Source: DALYLB01 sp046154695 (GTDB lineage: Bacteria; Acidobacteriota; Blastocatellia; RBC074). From it: a DNA stretch of 13,673 bases. The position numbers and the translations under genes are program-made. Below, piece after piece: positions 5,835 through 13,673 of the stretch (position 1 is its first letter; every line of letters begins with the position of its first letter). The DNA lies in contig JBJXFI010000329.1 of the NCBI GenBank assembly GCA_046154695.1, forward strand, positions 1 through 13,673, given 5' to 3'. A model generated the notes under the pieces. That model had not been told where the DNA came from, made no database searches, and worked only from the letters and a program-made list of their open reading frames with translations.

Positions 5835-5860
5835 TGCGGTGCTCCTGCATTACAACGATG

Positions 5861-5892
5861 CGCCGAGCAGGCGCTCGGCGGTCCCGGGGCCG
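5861..5892. repeat. Palindromic repeat GCCGAGC-N4-GCTCGGC next to the M1 stop codon
   Basis: CGCCGAGC (5861-5868) and GCTCGGCG (5873-5880) make an 8-bp hairpin around AGGC, followed by the tag TCCCGGGGCCG (5882-5892). The 23 nt 5870-5892 match 8589-8611 except for one base. On the minus strand the element starts 3 nt after the M1 peptidase stop. Confidence 0.7.
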
Positions 5893-5895
5893 GGC

Positions 5896-8517
5896 CTAAT
5901 TGCTGAACTTTTCGCGGATCCTCACGGTGCGTTCGAGCTCGTCGGCGACCTCCAACACCTTCAATTCGAGGTCGCGATCGATCCGCGCCCTCTTCAGGAA
6001 GCCGCGAACCTCGGCGAGCGCCTCCGGACTTCGCTGCCCGCCGAGAAAGGCGTTGAGCCAGGCCAGCACGAAGAAGATCTTCCGCTCGCGTTTGACCTGC
6101 GGAAGCGCGTCGAGCGCCGGTCGCAGGTACGGCAGCGTCAGGGCCGGGTGAGAGATCGAATTGAAGGCCCCGAGGCTCCCCTCGATCCAGTCTTCGGGGA
6201 TGGCGCGGTTCTTTGTATACTCCTCGAAATAGCGTTGTTTGGTTGCGGCGTCGGCGCGCGCGGCCTCGGCGATATAGGCCTGTTTGCGGCCGTCATCGCC
6301 CGCGTCGCGCTTGCGTTCCGCGTCAAGGAGCGATTCGGCCTCGGGATCGCGCAGCGATAGCAGCGCGGTCAGAAGACGCCAGCGATCGAGCGGTTTGATC
6401 TCGACGCCGGGCACGGCCAGGCTGCCGGCGAGCATCGCCCGGAGCTTCGACCGTCCCTCGGCCGTCGTGGCGACGGCCCGAAACGCGCGGAAATACGTGA
6501 TCCGCATTCCGGTCTCGCCGGCATTCATCATTCGATCGGCGCATACCGATTCCAGCCGGGGCGCGAACATTTCGCGCTGCGGTTCGGAAAGATAGCGTTG
6601 ATAGGCGCGCGCCGCCCGATCGAGAATGCTCTGCGCCAGCTCTTCGTCCGCTTCCGCCGGCAGCGATCGCAAGGCCGCCGCCAGATAGTCGGACGGGCTC
6701 AACTGGGCCTCGCGAACCGCGTCCCAGAGCGCGCCCCAGAGCATCGTGCGCAAAAACGGATCCCTGATCCCGCCGATCCTTTGCAGCACGGCCTCGCGGC
6801 TGCGCGCGTCGAGCATGAACCGCCCATACCCGAAATCGCCGTCGTTCGCGAAGACATACGCCGGGCATGCCTTCCCGACGGCCTGCGGGACCGCAAGCAG
6901 CGCGCCCTGCAGCCGCGCCGTCAGGCGAACCGGTTCGGCGTCGTCATAAGCCAGCAGCACCCGCGTCTTGATGGGCCAGACCCGCCCCTCGTTCTGCGCG
7001 TCGTGCTGGCGCAGCTCGAACCTGGCGATTCGGCCGCCGCCGTCGCAGCTCCACTCGACGTCGATCTGCGGCATCCCGCGCCGCCGCACCCAGGCATTGG
7101 CCCAGACCGTCAGGGGCTGCCGCGAGGATCGCTCGAAAGCCCCGATCAGGTCGCTCCACTCGGCGTTCGCGTACGCGTGCTCCTTCAAAAACAACCGCAC
7201 TCCGTCGCGGAACTTCTCTTCTCCGATCAGGAACGAGAGCGCGTGCAGCAGGCTCGGCGCCTTCTGATAGACAATCGCGCCATAGGCCGATTTGGCGTCC
7301 CTCAGATTCCGGACCTCCTGATAGATCGGCGTCGTTCCCGGCGTCGAATCGATTCCATAGGCCACGGGCTTGTGCGATTGATAGAACCGCTTCCACATTT
7401 CGGCCGGATCGTTGATCGCGGCCAGCGCGTGATAGGCCATGAAGTTCGCGAAGCCCTCTTTCAGCCACAGGTCGTCGAACCAGCGCATCGTCACCAGATC
7501 GCCGAACCATTGATGCGCCAGCTCGTGCAGCACGAGCGAGGCCCGGCCCAGCTTGTCGGCCCGCGTCGGCGTCATGCGGAAGAGAATCGCATCCTCCCGC
7601 AGAAACGTCGCGCCCGCATGCTCCATCCCGCCGTAGGCGAAGCCGGGAAGCAGCACCTGATCGTATTTCAGAAACGGGAACGGATGGCCGAAGAACGCGG
7701 AGAAATGCTTCATCCCCGCCCGCGTCAGCGCGGCGACCTCGGGCAGCTCCTGTTTCGCCCGTTCGAATTTCGAGCTTCTCACGAGAAAGCGCCCCGGCGG
7801 CGCGCTCGCTTCCGCATCCTCGATGATCTTGAACGGCCCGGCGGCGAAGGCGAACAGGTACGTGCTGATCGGCTGTGTCTCGGAAAATCTCCAGACCGAG
7901 ACGGCGCCCTGTCGATCGACGCGCTGCTCGCGCGTGTTGGCCGCGACGACCCAGTCCGCGGGCGCCGTCGCCTCGAATGTGAATCGCCCCTTCAGGTCGG
8001 GCTGATCGAAGCACGGGAAGGCAAGGCTCGCATCCATCGGCACGAAGAGCGTGTAGAGATATTCGCTCCCGTCATCCGCGTCCTTGTATCGGATCAGCGG
8101 CCGGCCCGCCGGGGCGGCGCCGGTTTCGAACTCGAGCGCGATCGCGTTCTCTCCCTCGTGGAAGCGGCGCGCGGGCAGGACAAGATGCCCGTTGACTCGC
8201 CGCGCGTCTTCCGCCGGTTGTCCGTTCACGGCGATATTCGAAATCGCGCCGTCGATGACGTTGCCGCCCGCATCCAGATCGCGAAAATCGAGGACCAGAT
8301 CCGCGCCGGCCTTCGCGAGCCGGAACCGGATCTCCTCGCTTCCCTTGAGCCGCGCCGCTCCCGGCACGATCGCCAATCGCAGCGCGTAGCGCACCTCCGA
8401 GAGCACCGCCGCGCGCTGCCGCGCCAGCTCTCGCGACACGCCCTCTTCCTGTCCGTAGGTCATCATCGAGAAACCCGCCATTAGAACGAGTGTAATGGTT
8501 TTAAAAGTTTGTTGCAT
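5896..8517 (-). CDS. Exported M1-family metallo-aminopeptidase
   Basis: An 873-residue protein with a signal peptide (QQTFKTITLVLMAGFSMMTYGQ). The N-terminal beta saddle domain runs to about residue 230. The zinc catalytic domain follows: substrate-binding YGGMEHAGATF (295-305), zinc motif HELAH (331-335), third ligand Glu354 in LKEGFANF (HEXXH-X18-E), and transition-state Tyr417 in VYQKAP. Residues about 560-870 are a helical ERAP1/PepN-like C-terminal domain. All catalytic residues are present, so it should be active, releasing N-terminal residues from peptides in the periplasm or outside. The usual GxMEN box is GGMEH here, as I recall for many exported bacterial M1 proteins. The start at 8517 has no strong ribosome site but yields the full signal peptide. 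The gene lies 96 nt after the NHL-M23 gene. Confidence 0.93.
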   Translation of the reverse strand: MQQTFKTITLVLMAGFSMMTYGQEEGVSRELARQRAAVLSEVRYALRLAIVPGAARLKGSEEIRFRLAKAGADLVLDFRDLDAGGNVIDGAISNIAVNGQPAEDARRVNGHLVLPARRFHEGENAIALEFETGAAPAGRPLIRYKDADDGSEYLYTLFVPMDASLAFPCFDQPDLKGRFTFEATAPADWVVAANTREQRVDRQGAVSVWRFSETQPISTYLFAFAAGPFKIIEDAEASAPPGRFLVRSSKFERAKQELPEVAALTRAGMKHFSAFFGHPFPFLKYDQVLLPGFAYGGMEHAGATFLREDAILFRMTPTRADKLGRASLVLHELAHQWFGDLVTMRWFDDLWLKEGFANFMAYHALAAINDPAEMWKRFYQSHKPVAYGIDSTPGTTPIYQEVRNLRDAKSAYGAIVYQKAPSLLHALSFLIGEEKFRDGVRLFLKEHAYANAEWSDLIGAFERSSRQPLTVWANAWVRRRGMPQIDVEWSCDGGGRIARFELRQHDAQNEGRVWPIKTRVLLAYDDAEPVRLTARLQGALLAVPQAVGKACPAYVFANDGDFGYGRFMLDARSREAVLQRIGGIRDPFLRTMLWGALWDAVREAQLSPSDYLAAALRSLPAEADEELAQSILDRAARAYQRYLSEPQREMFAPRLESVCADRMMNAGETGMRITYFRAFRAVATTAEGRSKLRAMLAGSLAVPGVEIKPLDRWRLLTALLSLRDPEAESLLDAERKRDAGDDGRKQAYIAEAARADAATKQRYFEEYTKNRAIPEDWIEGSLGAFNSISHPALTLPYLRPALDALPQVKRERKIFFVLAWLNAFLGGQRSPEALAEVRGFLKRARIDRDLELKVLEVADELERTVRIREKFSN

Positions 8518-8531
8518 CGCCGCGCTCGCCT

Positions 8532-8611
8532 GGGAGCGCCGAGCGCCAGCTCGGCCGCTGTATCTTTATCGATGTAAACCGCCGAGCTGGCGCTCGGCGT
8601 TCCCGGGGCCG
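8532..8611. repeat. Double palindrome between NHL-M23 and M1 genes
   Basis: The 24-nt arms 8532-8555 and 8581-8604 are inverted with one G-T mismatch around a 25-nt A/T-richer loop. Each arm is also a hairpin: GCCGAGC-GCCA-GCTCGGC (8538-8555) and GCCGAGC-TGGC-GCTCGGC (8581-8598). The tag TCCCGGGGCCG (8601-8611) begins, on the minus strand, 2 nt after the NHL-M23 stop codon. It may protect or end the upstream transcript. Confidence 0.75.
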
Positions 8612-8613
8612 CG

Positions 8614-10689
8614 TCACGGCAGATGCCGAATCGCGACTTCGCGCCGCGCCTGATTGCCGAAAAAGTCTTCCGCCAGAACCAGCAGCCGGTATTCGCCCGT
8701 TGGAAATTGATCCATCCGCAGAAAACGGCCCCGGACCTTCCCGTCCCGCAGCTCGTTCGTGACGATGTAATTGAAGATCGTCCCTCCCTGATAGCCCGAC
8801 CGGCTGCCTGGCGCGTAGACCAGCGTGATGTGCGACAGCTCGTCCGGCAAGCGGTCGAAGACGAGGCTGTATTGGGGCGGCGTCACGGCCGCGCCGTCCG
8901 GCGTGAGCAGTTGATAGCTCAGCCGGTAAATGCCCAGTCGTCGATGGCGGGCCGTGCCGTCCACCTGATCGAACGCGCGAACAAGGACGCGCAGGTTGCC
9001 GCGGACCGCGGGCGGCGGCGCCTTCGCGCTCGAATCGTAGAGCGTCTCCCATTGCTCATTGACGATCGTCACGCCATCGATCGTCGGGGGCGTGGTATCC
9101 ACAAGATTGGGAAACCGCAGCGCGGCGAGCGCGTTGATCTCTCCGCCGGTGGGGCCGGCGATCAGGTGGACGTGGTTCATCCGGTTCAGCGTCCCGAGCA
9201 CGTCGCCCGCGTTGAAGCGCGTTCCCCGGCGCACGCGCACGCCGGTCACGCGGCCCTCCGCGTCGCGCCGAAACGTGATCGCTCCCTCGGGCTGATTGTT
9301 CAGCGGCACCTCGTTCTGATCGCGTCCGAAGCGGATGTGCGTGTACCCGAGCAGCGGCAGCCGCAATCGCTCGCGCCCTGTCCCCGCATCCTCGATCGGC
9401 AGCGGTCGGGTGACGATCTCGGTGAAGATCGTCCGCGCCGCTTCGCCGTACGTGCCGGGAATATCGAAGCCATTGTGAAACCAGGCCTCGGCTTCGGTCG
9501 AGATCTCGCCGCGGATCTCGCCGAAGGTGCCGGCGACATCGCGCTTCGCTTCCGGCGGATCGTAGGGCCAGCGCGGCGCGACGGCGCGGCGGATCTCTTC
9601 GGCGCTGATGATGAGCCCCGGTTTTGAGGCGTAGCCTCTCTTTGCGCCGATCGGCACGAGCGCGCGTATCAATCCATTTCCCTGATCGGCGAAGAGGAGC
9701 GCGTGTTCCGAATCGAAGGCGAGCGTCGCCGGCCGGTTGAACCGGCAGCCGGAGATCGCGCCGTCCACCAGGCCGGGGGGAGCCCAGCCCGCGACCGTCT
9801 TAAGTTCGACCGGCGCGCCGGGCGCTTCCCGCATAAGCATCCGCACGCAATTGTTTCCCGCATCGGCGATGAAGATCACCCCGTCGCGTCGGATCGCGAT
9901 CGCCATCGGCTCGTTGAAGCCGGCTTCGAGCGGTGATCCGTCGCGCCACCAGGGCTGCCCGGCCCCCGCGATCGTCGTCACGCCGCCGTTGGGCGCGATC
10001 CGCCGAATGCGGTGATTTCCGGTATCGGCCACCAGCAGCGAGCCGTCTTGTTCCACCGCGAGCCCGCAAGGAGTGTCGAACATCGCCACGACGCCCGGCC
10101 CGTCGCGAAATCCCTGCGCGCCGCCGGCGATCGTTCGCACCGTCCCGTCCTCGGCGATCTCGCGTATGCGGTCGTTGTAGGTGTCGGCGACGAAGATGCG
10201 CCCATCCTCCGCAACGGCGACGCCGATCGGGCCGTTGAACCGCGCCTCGCCCGCCTTGCCGTCCGCCGCGCCGCTCGCGCCCGCTGTCCCGGCGATCACC
10301 TCCACGCGGCCCGAATCGACATCGACCCGCGCAATCGTGTGCGCTCCCGTGTTGGCGACGATCAGCGATCCATCCGGCGCGAACGCGATCGCCGAGGGCA
10401 TGGCCAGCTCCGCCGTGATCTGCTTCACCGCGCCGTCCTCGTCGATGCGGGAGACGCTGTTCGCCGTTCCGTCCGAGAAATGGACCTCGTCGTCTTCATT
10501 CACGGCCACGCCGAAATAGTCGGGCAGCCGCCCCGCCTCGATCTTCATCCCCATGCCGCCGATCGTCGCGGCGTCGCCGTGCGGACGCGGCGGGCCCGGG
10601 CGCAGCCAGAACCAGAACATCCCGCCGAGGAGCAGCGCCGCGCACACGCCCACCGCGAGCATCCATTTTCGCTGAAAGAAATGCTGCAT
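8614..10689 (-). CDS. Membrane-anchored NHL beta-propeller fused to an M23-like peptidase domain
   Basis: A 691-residue protein. Residues 9-30 (WMLAVGVCAALLLGGMFWFW) form an uncleaved anchor or signal sequence. About 50-350 contain six NHL-type blades with the recurrent VADTxNxRIR core (e.g. VADTYNDRIREI, VADTGNHRIRRI, IADAGNNCVRML). About 373-530 resemble a LytM/M23 metallopeptidase: AGTFGEIRG, FHNGFDI with His405 and Asp409, YTHIRFG (448-454), RRGTRFNAGDVLGTL, and NHVHL with His506 and His508. These match the HxxxD and HxH zinc and catalytic residues, so peptidoglycan or peptide cleavage is possible. About 540-691 is an Ig-like beta domain (VLVRAFDQVDG ... YRLLVLAEDFFGNQ). The start has no clear ribosome site. 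The gene leads a minus-strand series with the M1 peptidase. NHL and Ig calls are firm; catalytic competence of the M23 part is inferred. Confidence 0.85.
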   Translation of the reverse strand: MQHFFQRKWMLAVGVCAALLLGGMFWFWLRPGPPRPHGDAATIGGMGMKIEAGRLPDYFGVAVNEDDEVHFSDGTANSVSRIDEDGAVKQITAELAMPSAIAFAPDGSLIVANTGAHTIARVDVDSGRVEVIAGTAGASGAADGKAGEARFNGPIGVAVAEDGRIFVADTYNDRIREIAEDGTVRTIAGGAQGFRDGPGVVAMFDTPCGLAVEQDGSLLVADTGNHRIRRIAPNGGVTTIAGAGQPWWRDGSPLEAGFNEPMAIAIRRDGVIFIADAGNNCVRMLMREAPGAPVELKTVAGWAPPGLVDGAISGCRFNRPATLAFDSEHALLFADQGNGLIRALVPIGAKRGYASKPGLIISAEEIRRAVAPRWPYDPPEAKRDVAGTFGEIRGEISTEAEAWFHNGFDIPGTYGEAARTIFTEIVTRPLPIEDAGTGRERLRLPLLGYTHIRFGRDQNEVPLNNQPEGAITFRRDAEGRVTGVRVRRGTRFNAGDVLGTLNRMNHVHLIAGPTGGEINALAALRFPNLVDTTPPTIDGVTIVNEQWETLYDSSAKAPPPAVRGNLRVLVRAFDQVDGTARHRRLGIYRLSYQLLTPDGAAVTPPQYSLVFDRLPDELSHITLVYAPGSRSGYQGGTIFNYIVTNELRDGKVRGRFLRMDQFPTGEYRLLVLAEDFFGNQARREVAIRHLP

Positions 10690-10704
10690 TCTCAGAATGG
10701 GGAA

Positions 10705-10765
10705 CTCTCTTGGATTTCAGCCTGTTGGCGGGAGGCCAGCCGCCTGAAGGCGGAACTCCAAACGA
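10705..10765. repeat. Third copy of the GGAGTTCCGCCTTCAGG-family repeat
   Basis: The segment 10740-10765 is identical to 5018-5043. Upstream lies hairpin GTTGGC-GGGAG-GCCAGC at 10724-10740, matching GTTTGC-GGGAG-GCAAAC at 1505-1521 with a compensatory stem change. The expected left arm (about 10705-10722) is degenerate. It lies just upstream of the NHL-M23 start, inside its likely 5' untranslated region. Confidence 0.6.
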
Positions 10766-10822
10766 AATCATCGCGGCGCAGTGTAGCCCAAACCGCCTGC
10801 GTTCGCACGCCTCGCGCTCGAT

Positions 10823-10851
10823 TTGACCGCGCCTCGCGCGATGCCTACACT
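10823..10851 (+). promoter_or_regulatory. Sigma70-type promoter candidate for the YihY-VWA pair
   Basis: TTGACC (10823-10828), 17-nt spacer, TACACT (10846-10851). This scores 5/6 and 4/6 against the E. coli consensus with ideal spacing and would start transcription near 10858, about 90 nt before the ATG. The complement AGTGTAG at 10780-10786 presents an identical TACACT in the opposite direction, facing the NHL-M23 gene, but without a convincing -35. It is the only divergent intergenic region in the window, so at least one promoter pair must lie in 10690-10949. Confidence 0.45.
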
Positions 10852-10949
10852 TGGCTGTTGTGACAAATCCTGGGGCGCGCGGCTGCAACTTTCCGCGCGC
10901 GCTTCGTTCCAACCTGGCAACGCAATGAATGGACTCGGGAAATCACTTA

Positions 10950-11948
<999 letters not shown>

Positions 11949-12019
11949 GATGGCGGGCAGATCAGCGGCAACCCCTTTCCGCTTGAGCAGACAATCTGGC
12001 ACGAAAACTGGAGGCGCTA

Positions 12020-13327
12020 ATGAAGCGGTATGACTTTGCGCGTTGGCTGATCGTGTTCACGCTCATGGCGGGAATCCATTTCACCTTCACCACGCTGACC
12101 GCGGCCCAATCGGGCCGCAAACGACCACCCGCGCCTCCGTCCCAGGGGCCCAGGATCGAGACCCAGGATGGGAAATCGCCGGGAAGGGGCGAGGAGAAGC
12201 CCGCCGACAGGCCGCTTTCCGACTCCACGCCGACCGAGGTTTCCGACGACGGGACGATCAAGCTCGACACCTTTCTGGTCACCATTCCCGTCAGCGTGAC
12301 GGACCAGAGCGGGAAGTTCGTTCCCGATCTCGTCAAGCGCGAGTTTCACGTCTTCGAGGACGGCGTCGAGCAGGAGATCGAGAGTTTCGAATCGGTCGAG
12401 ACGCCCTTTCACGTCGCGCTGGTGATCGACACCTCGAACAGCACCCGGTTTCGCCTCGAGGACATACAGGACGCGGCCGTCGGTTTCGTCAATCAATTGC
12501 GCCCGGACGACGAGGTGATGGTGGTCTCGTTCGACAGTGACGTGAAGATTGAATGCGAATTCACCAGCGACCGGCGGCGGCTGCGGGACGCCATCTTTCA
12601 GACACGCACCGGCGGCAGCACAAAACTCTATGAGGCCGTCGATCAGGTTCTCGACCGGTGGATGAGCCGCATCCAGGGACGCAAGGCGGTCGTGCTCTTC
12701 ACCGACGGAGTCGATACCTCCAGCCGGCGCGCCAACGCGCAGCACACGCTCGGTCTCGCCGAGGAGTCCGACACGATCTTTTATCCGATTCGATATGACA
12801 CGGAACTTTCCGATCCGTCCGGCGTGATCATCAACCGGCCCGGGCAGTTGCCGCCGATCTTCCGCAATCCCTGGCCCACTCCCAATCCGCGCACCCGGCG
12901 CCGATGGCCGCTCACTCAGTGGGTGACGCCGCAATGGCCGCAAGGCCGCTGGCCCGCGCCCGGCGGCGGACGCGGCGGCGGCACGCAGGCCGGCGATTAC
13001 CGGCGCGGCGCGCAATACCTTCAAGACCTCGCCGATCGCACCGGCGGCCGCCTCTATCAGGCCGACACGCTCGACAGCGTCTCCCGCGCCTTTACCCAGA
13101 TCGCCGACGAACTGCGCCACCAATACCGGCTCAGCTATTACCCGACCAACTCCCGCAAGGACGGCGCCTGGCGCAAGATCAAGGTGCGCGTCGATCGCCC
13201 CTCTCTCGCAGTTCGCTCCCGCGACGGCTACAAGGCCGCGATGGAGACGCAGGCCTCCGTCCCCGAGCAGCAGCCGGACGGCGAACGGCCCCGAATGAAA
13301 CGAAAACAGAATCTCGCGGTGAAATAG
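12020..13327 (+). CDS. Exported VWA-domain protein (VWFA-related Acidobacterial type)
   Basis: A 435-residue protein with an N-terminal signal peptide (KRYDFARWLIVFTLMAGIHF..., likely cut after TAAQ at 30), a Pro/Lys/Glu-rich linker (31-75), a beta strand pair (VTIPVSVTDQSGKFVPDL...FHVFEDGVEQEI), then a von Willebrand A domain from about 130. The metal-binding MIDAS is complete: DTSNS (137-141), Thr201 in TGGST, and Asp229 in LFTDG. The order 'FxVxEDGxxQxIxxF ... VALVIDTSxS' is that of the TIGR03436-type family abundant in Acidobacteriota. A Trp/Pro/Arg/Gly-rich insert (about 281-325) splits the domain before YLQDLADRTGGRLYQA. Function is unknown; protein-protein binding in the periplasm or envelope is likely. 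GGAGG lies 5 nt before the ATG. The stop is 14 nt from the convergent amidase stop. Confidence 0.9.
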   Translation: MKRYDFARWLIVFTLMAGIHFTFTTLTAAQSGRKRPPAPPSQGPRIETQDGKSPGRGEEKPADRPLSDSTPTEVSDDGTIKLDTFLVTIPVSVTDQSGKFVPDLVKREFHVFEDGVEQEIESFESVETPFHVALVIDTSNSTRFRLEDIQDAAVGFVNQLRPDDEVMVVSFDSDVKIECEFTSDRRRLRDAIFQTRTGGSTKLYEAVDQVLDRWMSRIQGRKAVVLFTDGVDTSSRRANAQHTLGLAEESDTIFYPIRYDTELSDPSGVIINRPGQLPPIFRNPWPTPNPRTRRRWPLTQWVTPQWPQGRWPAPGGGRGGGTQAGDYRRGAQYLQDLADRTGGRLYQADTLDSVSRAFTQIADELRHQYRLSYYPTNSRKDGAWRKIKVRVDRPSLAVRSRDGYKAAMETQASVPEQQPDGERPRMKRKQNLAVK

Positions 13328-13341
13328 CAGCGGATCTGTCA

Positions 13342-13673
13342 TTACAATTTCGGATGCATGGTGTGCCACTTCGTCGCCTGTTCGTAGGCGAGCGCAACGC
13401 GCAGTGGGGCGGCTTCGTCATAGAGATTGCCGGTGAACATGATGGCCTGGGGCAGGTCGTTGAGAAAGCCGCAGGGGGTGACGACGGCGGGGTGGCCGGT
13501 CAGATTGGTGACGAGGAGGCTGGCGCTGCCGGGGGCGGGCGTGACGAAGACGTCCCAGTCGGCCATAGCGCGCTCCATCTCGCGCATCAGAAGGGTGCGG
13601 GCGCGCTGAGCGCGAATATATTCGACCGCGGGAATGAAGCGGGCCGTGCGAAAGCTGTTCGGCCAGTCTTTCG
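13342..13673 (-). CDS. Amidase-signature family enzyme, C-terminal part
   Basis: The frame runs in from the right edge on the minus strand and ends with TAA at 13342-13344, giving 109 visible residues. WPNSFRTARFIPAVEYIRAQRARTLL, DVFVTPAPGSASLL, NLTGHPAVVTPCGF and FTGNLYDEA match the end of amidase-signature proteins (GatA and related amidases). The catalytic Ser-cisSer-Lys triad and GGSS box lie beyond the window. Without a gatB or gatC in view, a stand-alone amidase is as likely as GatA. The Met at 13587 is internal, not the start. It converges on the VWA gene with no room for a separate terminator. Confidence 0.85.
   Translation of the reverse strand, partial: KDWPNSFRTARFIPAVEYIRAQRARTLLMREMERAMADWDVFVTPAPGSASLLVTNLTGHPAVVTPCGFLNDLPQAIMFTGNLYDEAAPLRVALAYEQATKWHTMHPKL

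Noticed and set aside
5047..5850. 267-codon minus-strand frame overlapping the LmbE gene
   Set aside because: Same strand but different register from the AHPDD-containing frame. It is Arg/Gly-rich and lacks motifs.
6598..8484. 628-codon open frame on the plus strand
   Set aside because: It is antisense to the M1 peptidase, whose motifs are complete. Its translation is Arg/Pro/Ala-rich without domains, typical of mirror frames in G+C-rich DNA.
8623..9627. 334-codon open frame on the plus strand
   Set aside because: Antisense to the M23 and Ig-like parts of the NHL-M23 gene; composition is mirror-like and no motif is seen.
12017..13369. 450-codon open frame on the minus strand
   Set aside because: Antisense shadow of the VWA gene, which has a signal peptide, complete MIDAS and a strong ribosome site.

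Overview
The window is high-G+C bacterial DNA. It suggests a member of the Acidobacteriota, or a metagenomic relative. The main pointers are the gene at 12020-13327, which has the layout of the 'VWFA-related Acidobacterial domain' family, the signal-peptide-bearing FecR-like protein, and the density of short palindromic repeats between genes. The phylum is inferred from gene content. There is no rRNA or other phylogenetic marker here.

Layout. Plus strand, left: the 3' end of a UDP-glucuronate decarboxylase-like SDR gene (to 239), a secreted or anchored FecR-like protein (450-1163), a repeat-filled gap (1164-1562), a small DUF3598/lipocalin-like protein (1563-2006), and a threonine ammonia-lyase with an ACT-like tail (2017-3228) 10 nt downstream of it. 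Minus strand, transcribed right to left: an NHL-propeller/M23-peptidase fusion (10689-8614), an exported M1 aminopeptidase (8517-5896), a PIG-L/LmbE deacetylase (5834-5055), a Gfo/Idh/MocA oxidoreductase (4950-3913) and a TMEM220-family membrane protein (3799-3440). Plus strand, right: a YihY/BrkB-family membrane protein (10950-11948) and an exported VWA protein (12020-13327). Minus strand, right edge: the C-terminal third or so of an amidase-signature enzyme (13673-13342).

Theme of the coding part: many products are envelope or exported proteins (FecR-like, NHL-M23, M1 peptidase, YihY, TMEM220, VWA). NHL-M23 and M1 are adjacent and could both act on peptides or peptidoglycan outside the cytoplasm. 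LmbE and Gfo/Idh are adjacent and look like sugar or amino-sugar metabolism of unknown substrate.

The most unusual signal is non-coding. At least four unrelated families of palindromic repeats fill the gaps, and every gap in the five-gene minus-strand cluster holds one. A 277-bp giant inverted repeat (1214-1490) is built from four REP-like hairpin units whose stems co-vary. It appears to have inserted into a copy of a second palindromic repeat, flanked by a 9-bp direct repeat, and an uninterrupted copy of that host repeat lies at 4972-5041. A third family (9-nt periodic) brackets the TMEM220 gene with 39-nt perfect inverted copies. A fourth (GCCGAGC-N4-GCTCGGC) lies 2-3 nt after two different stop codons in the same orientation.
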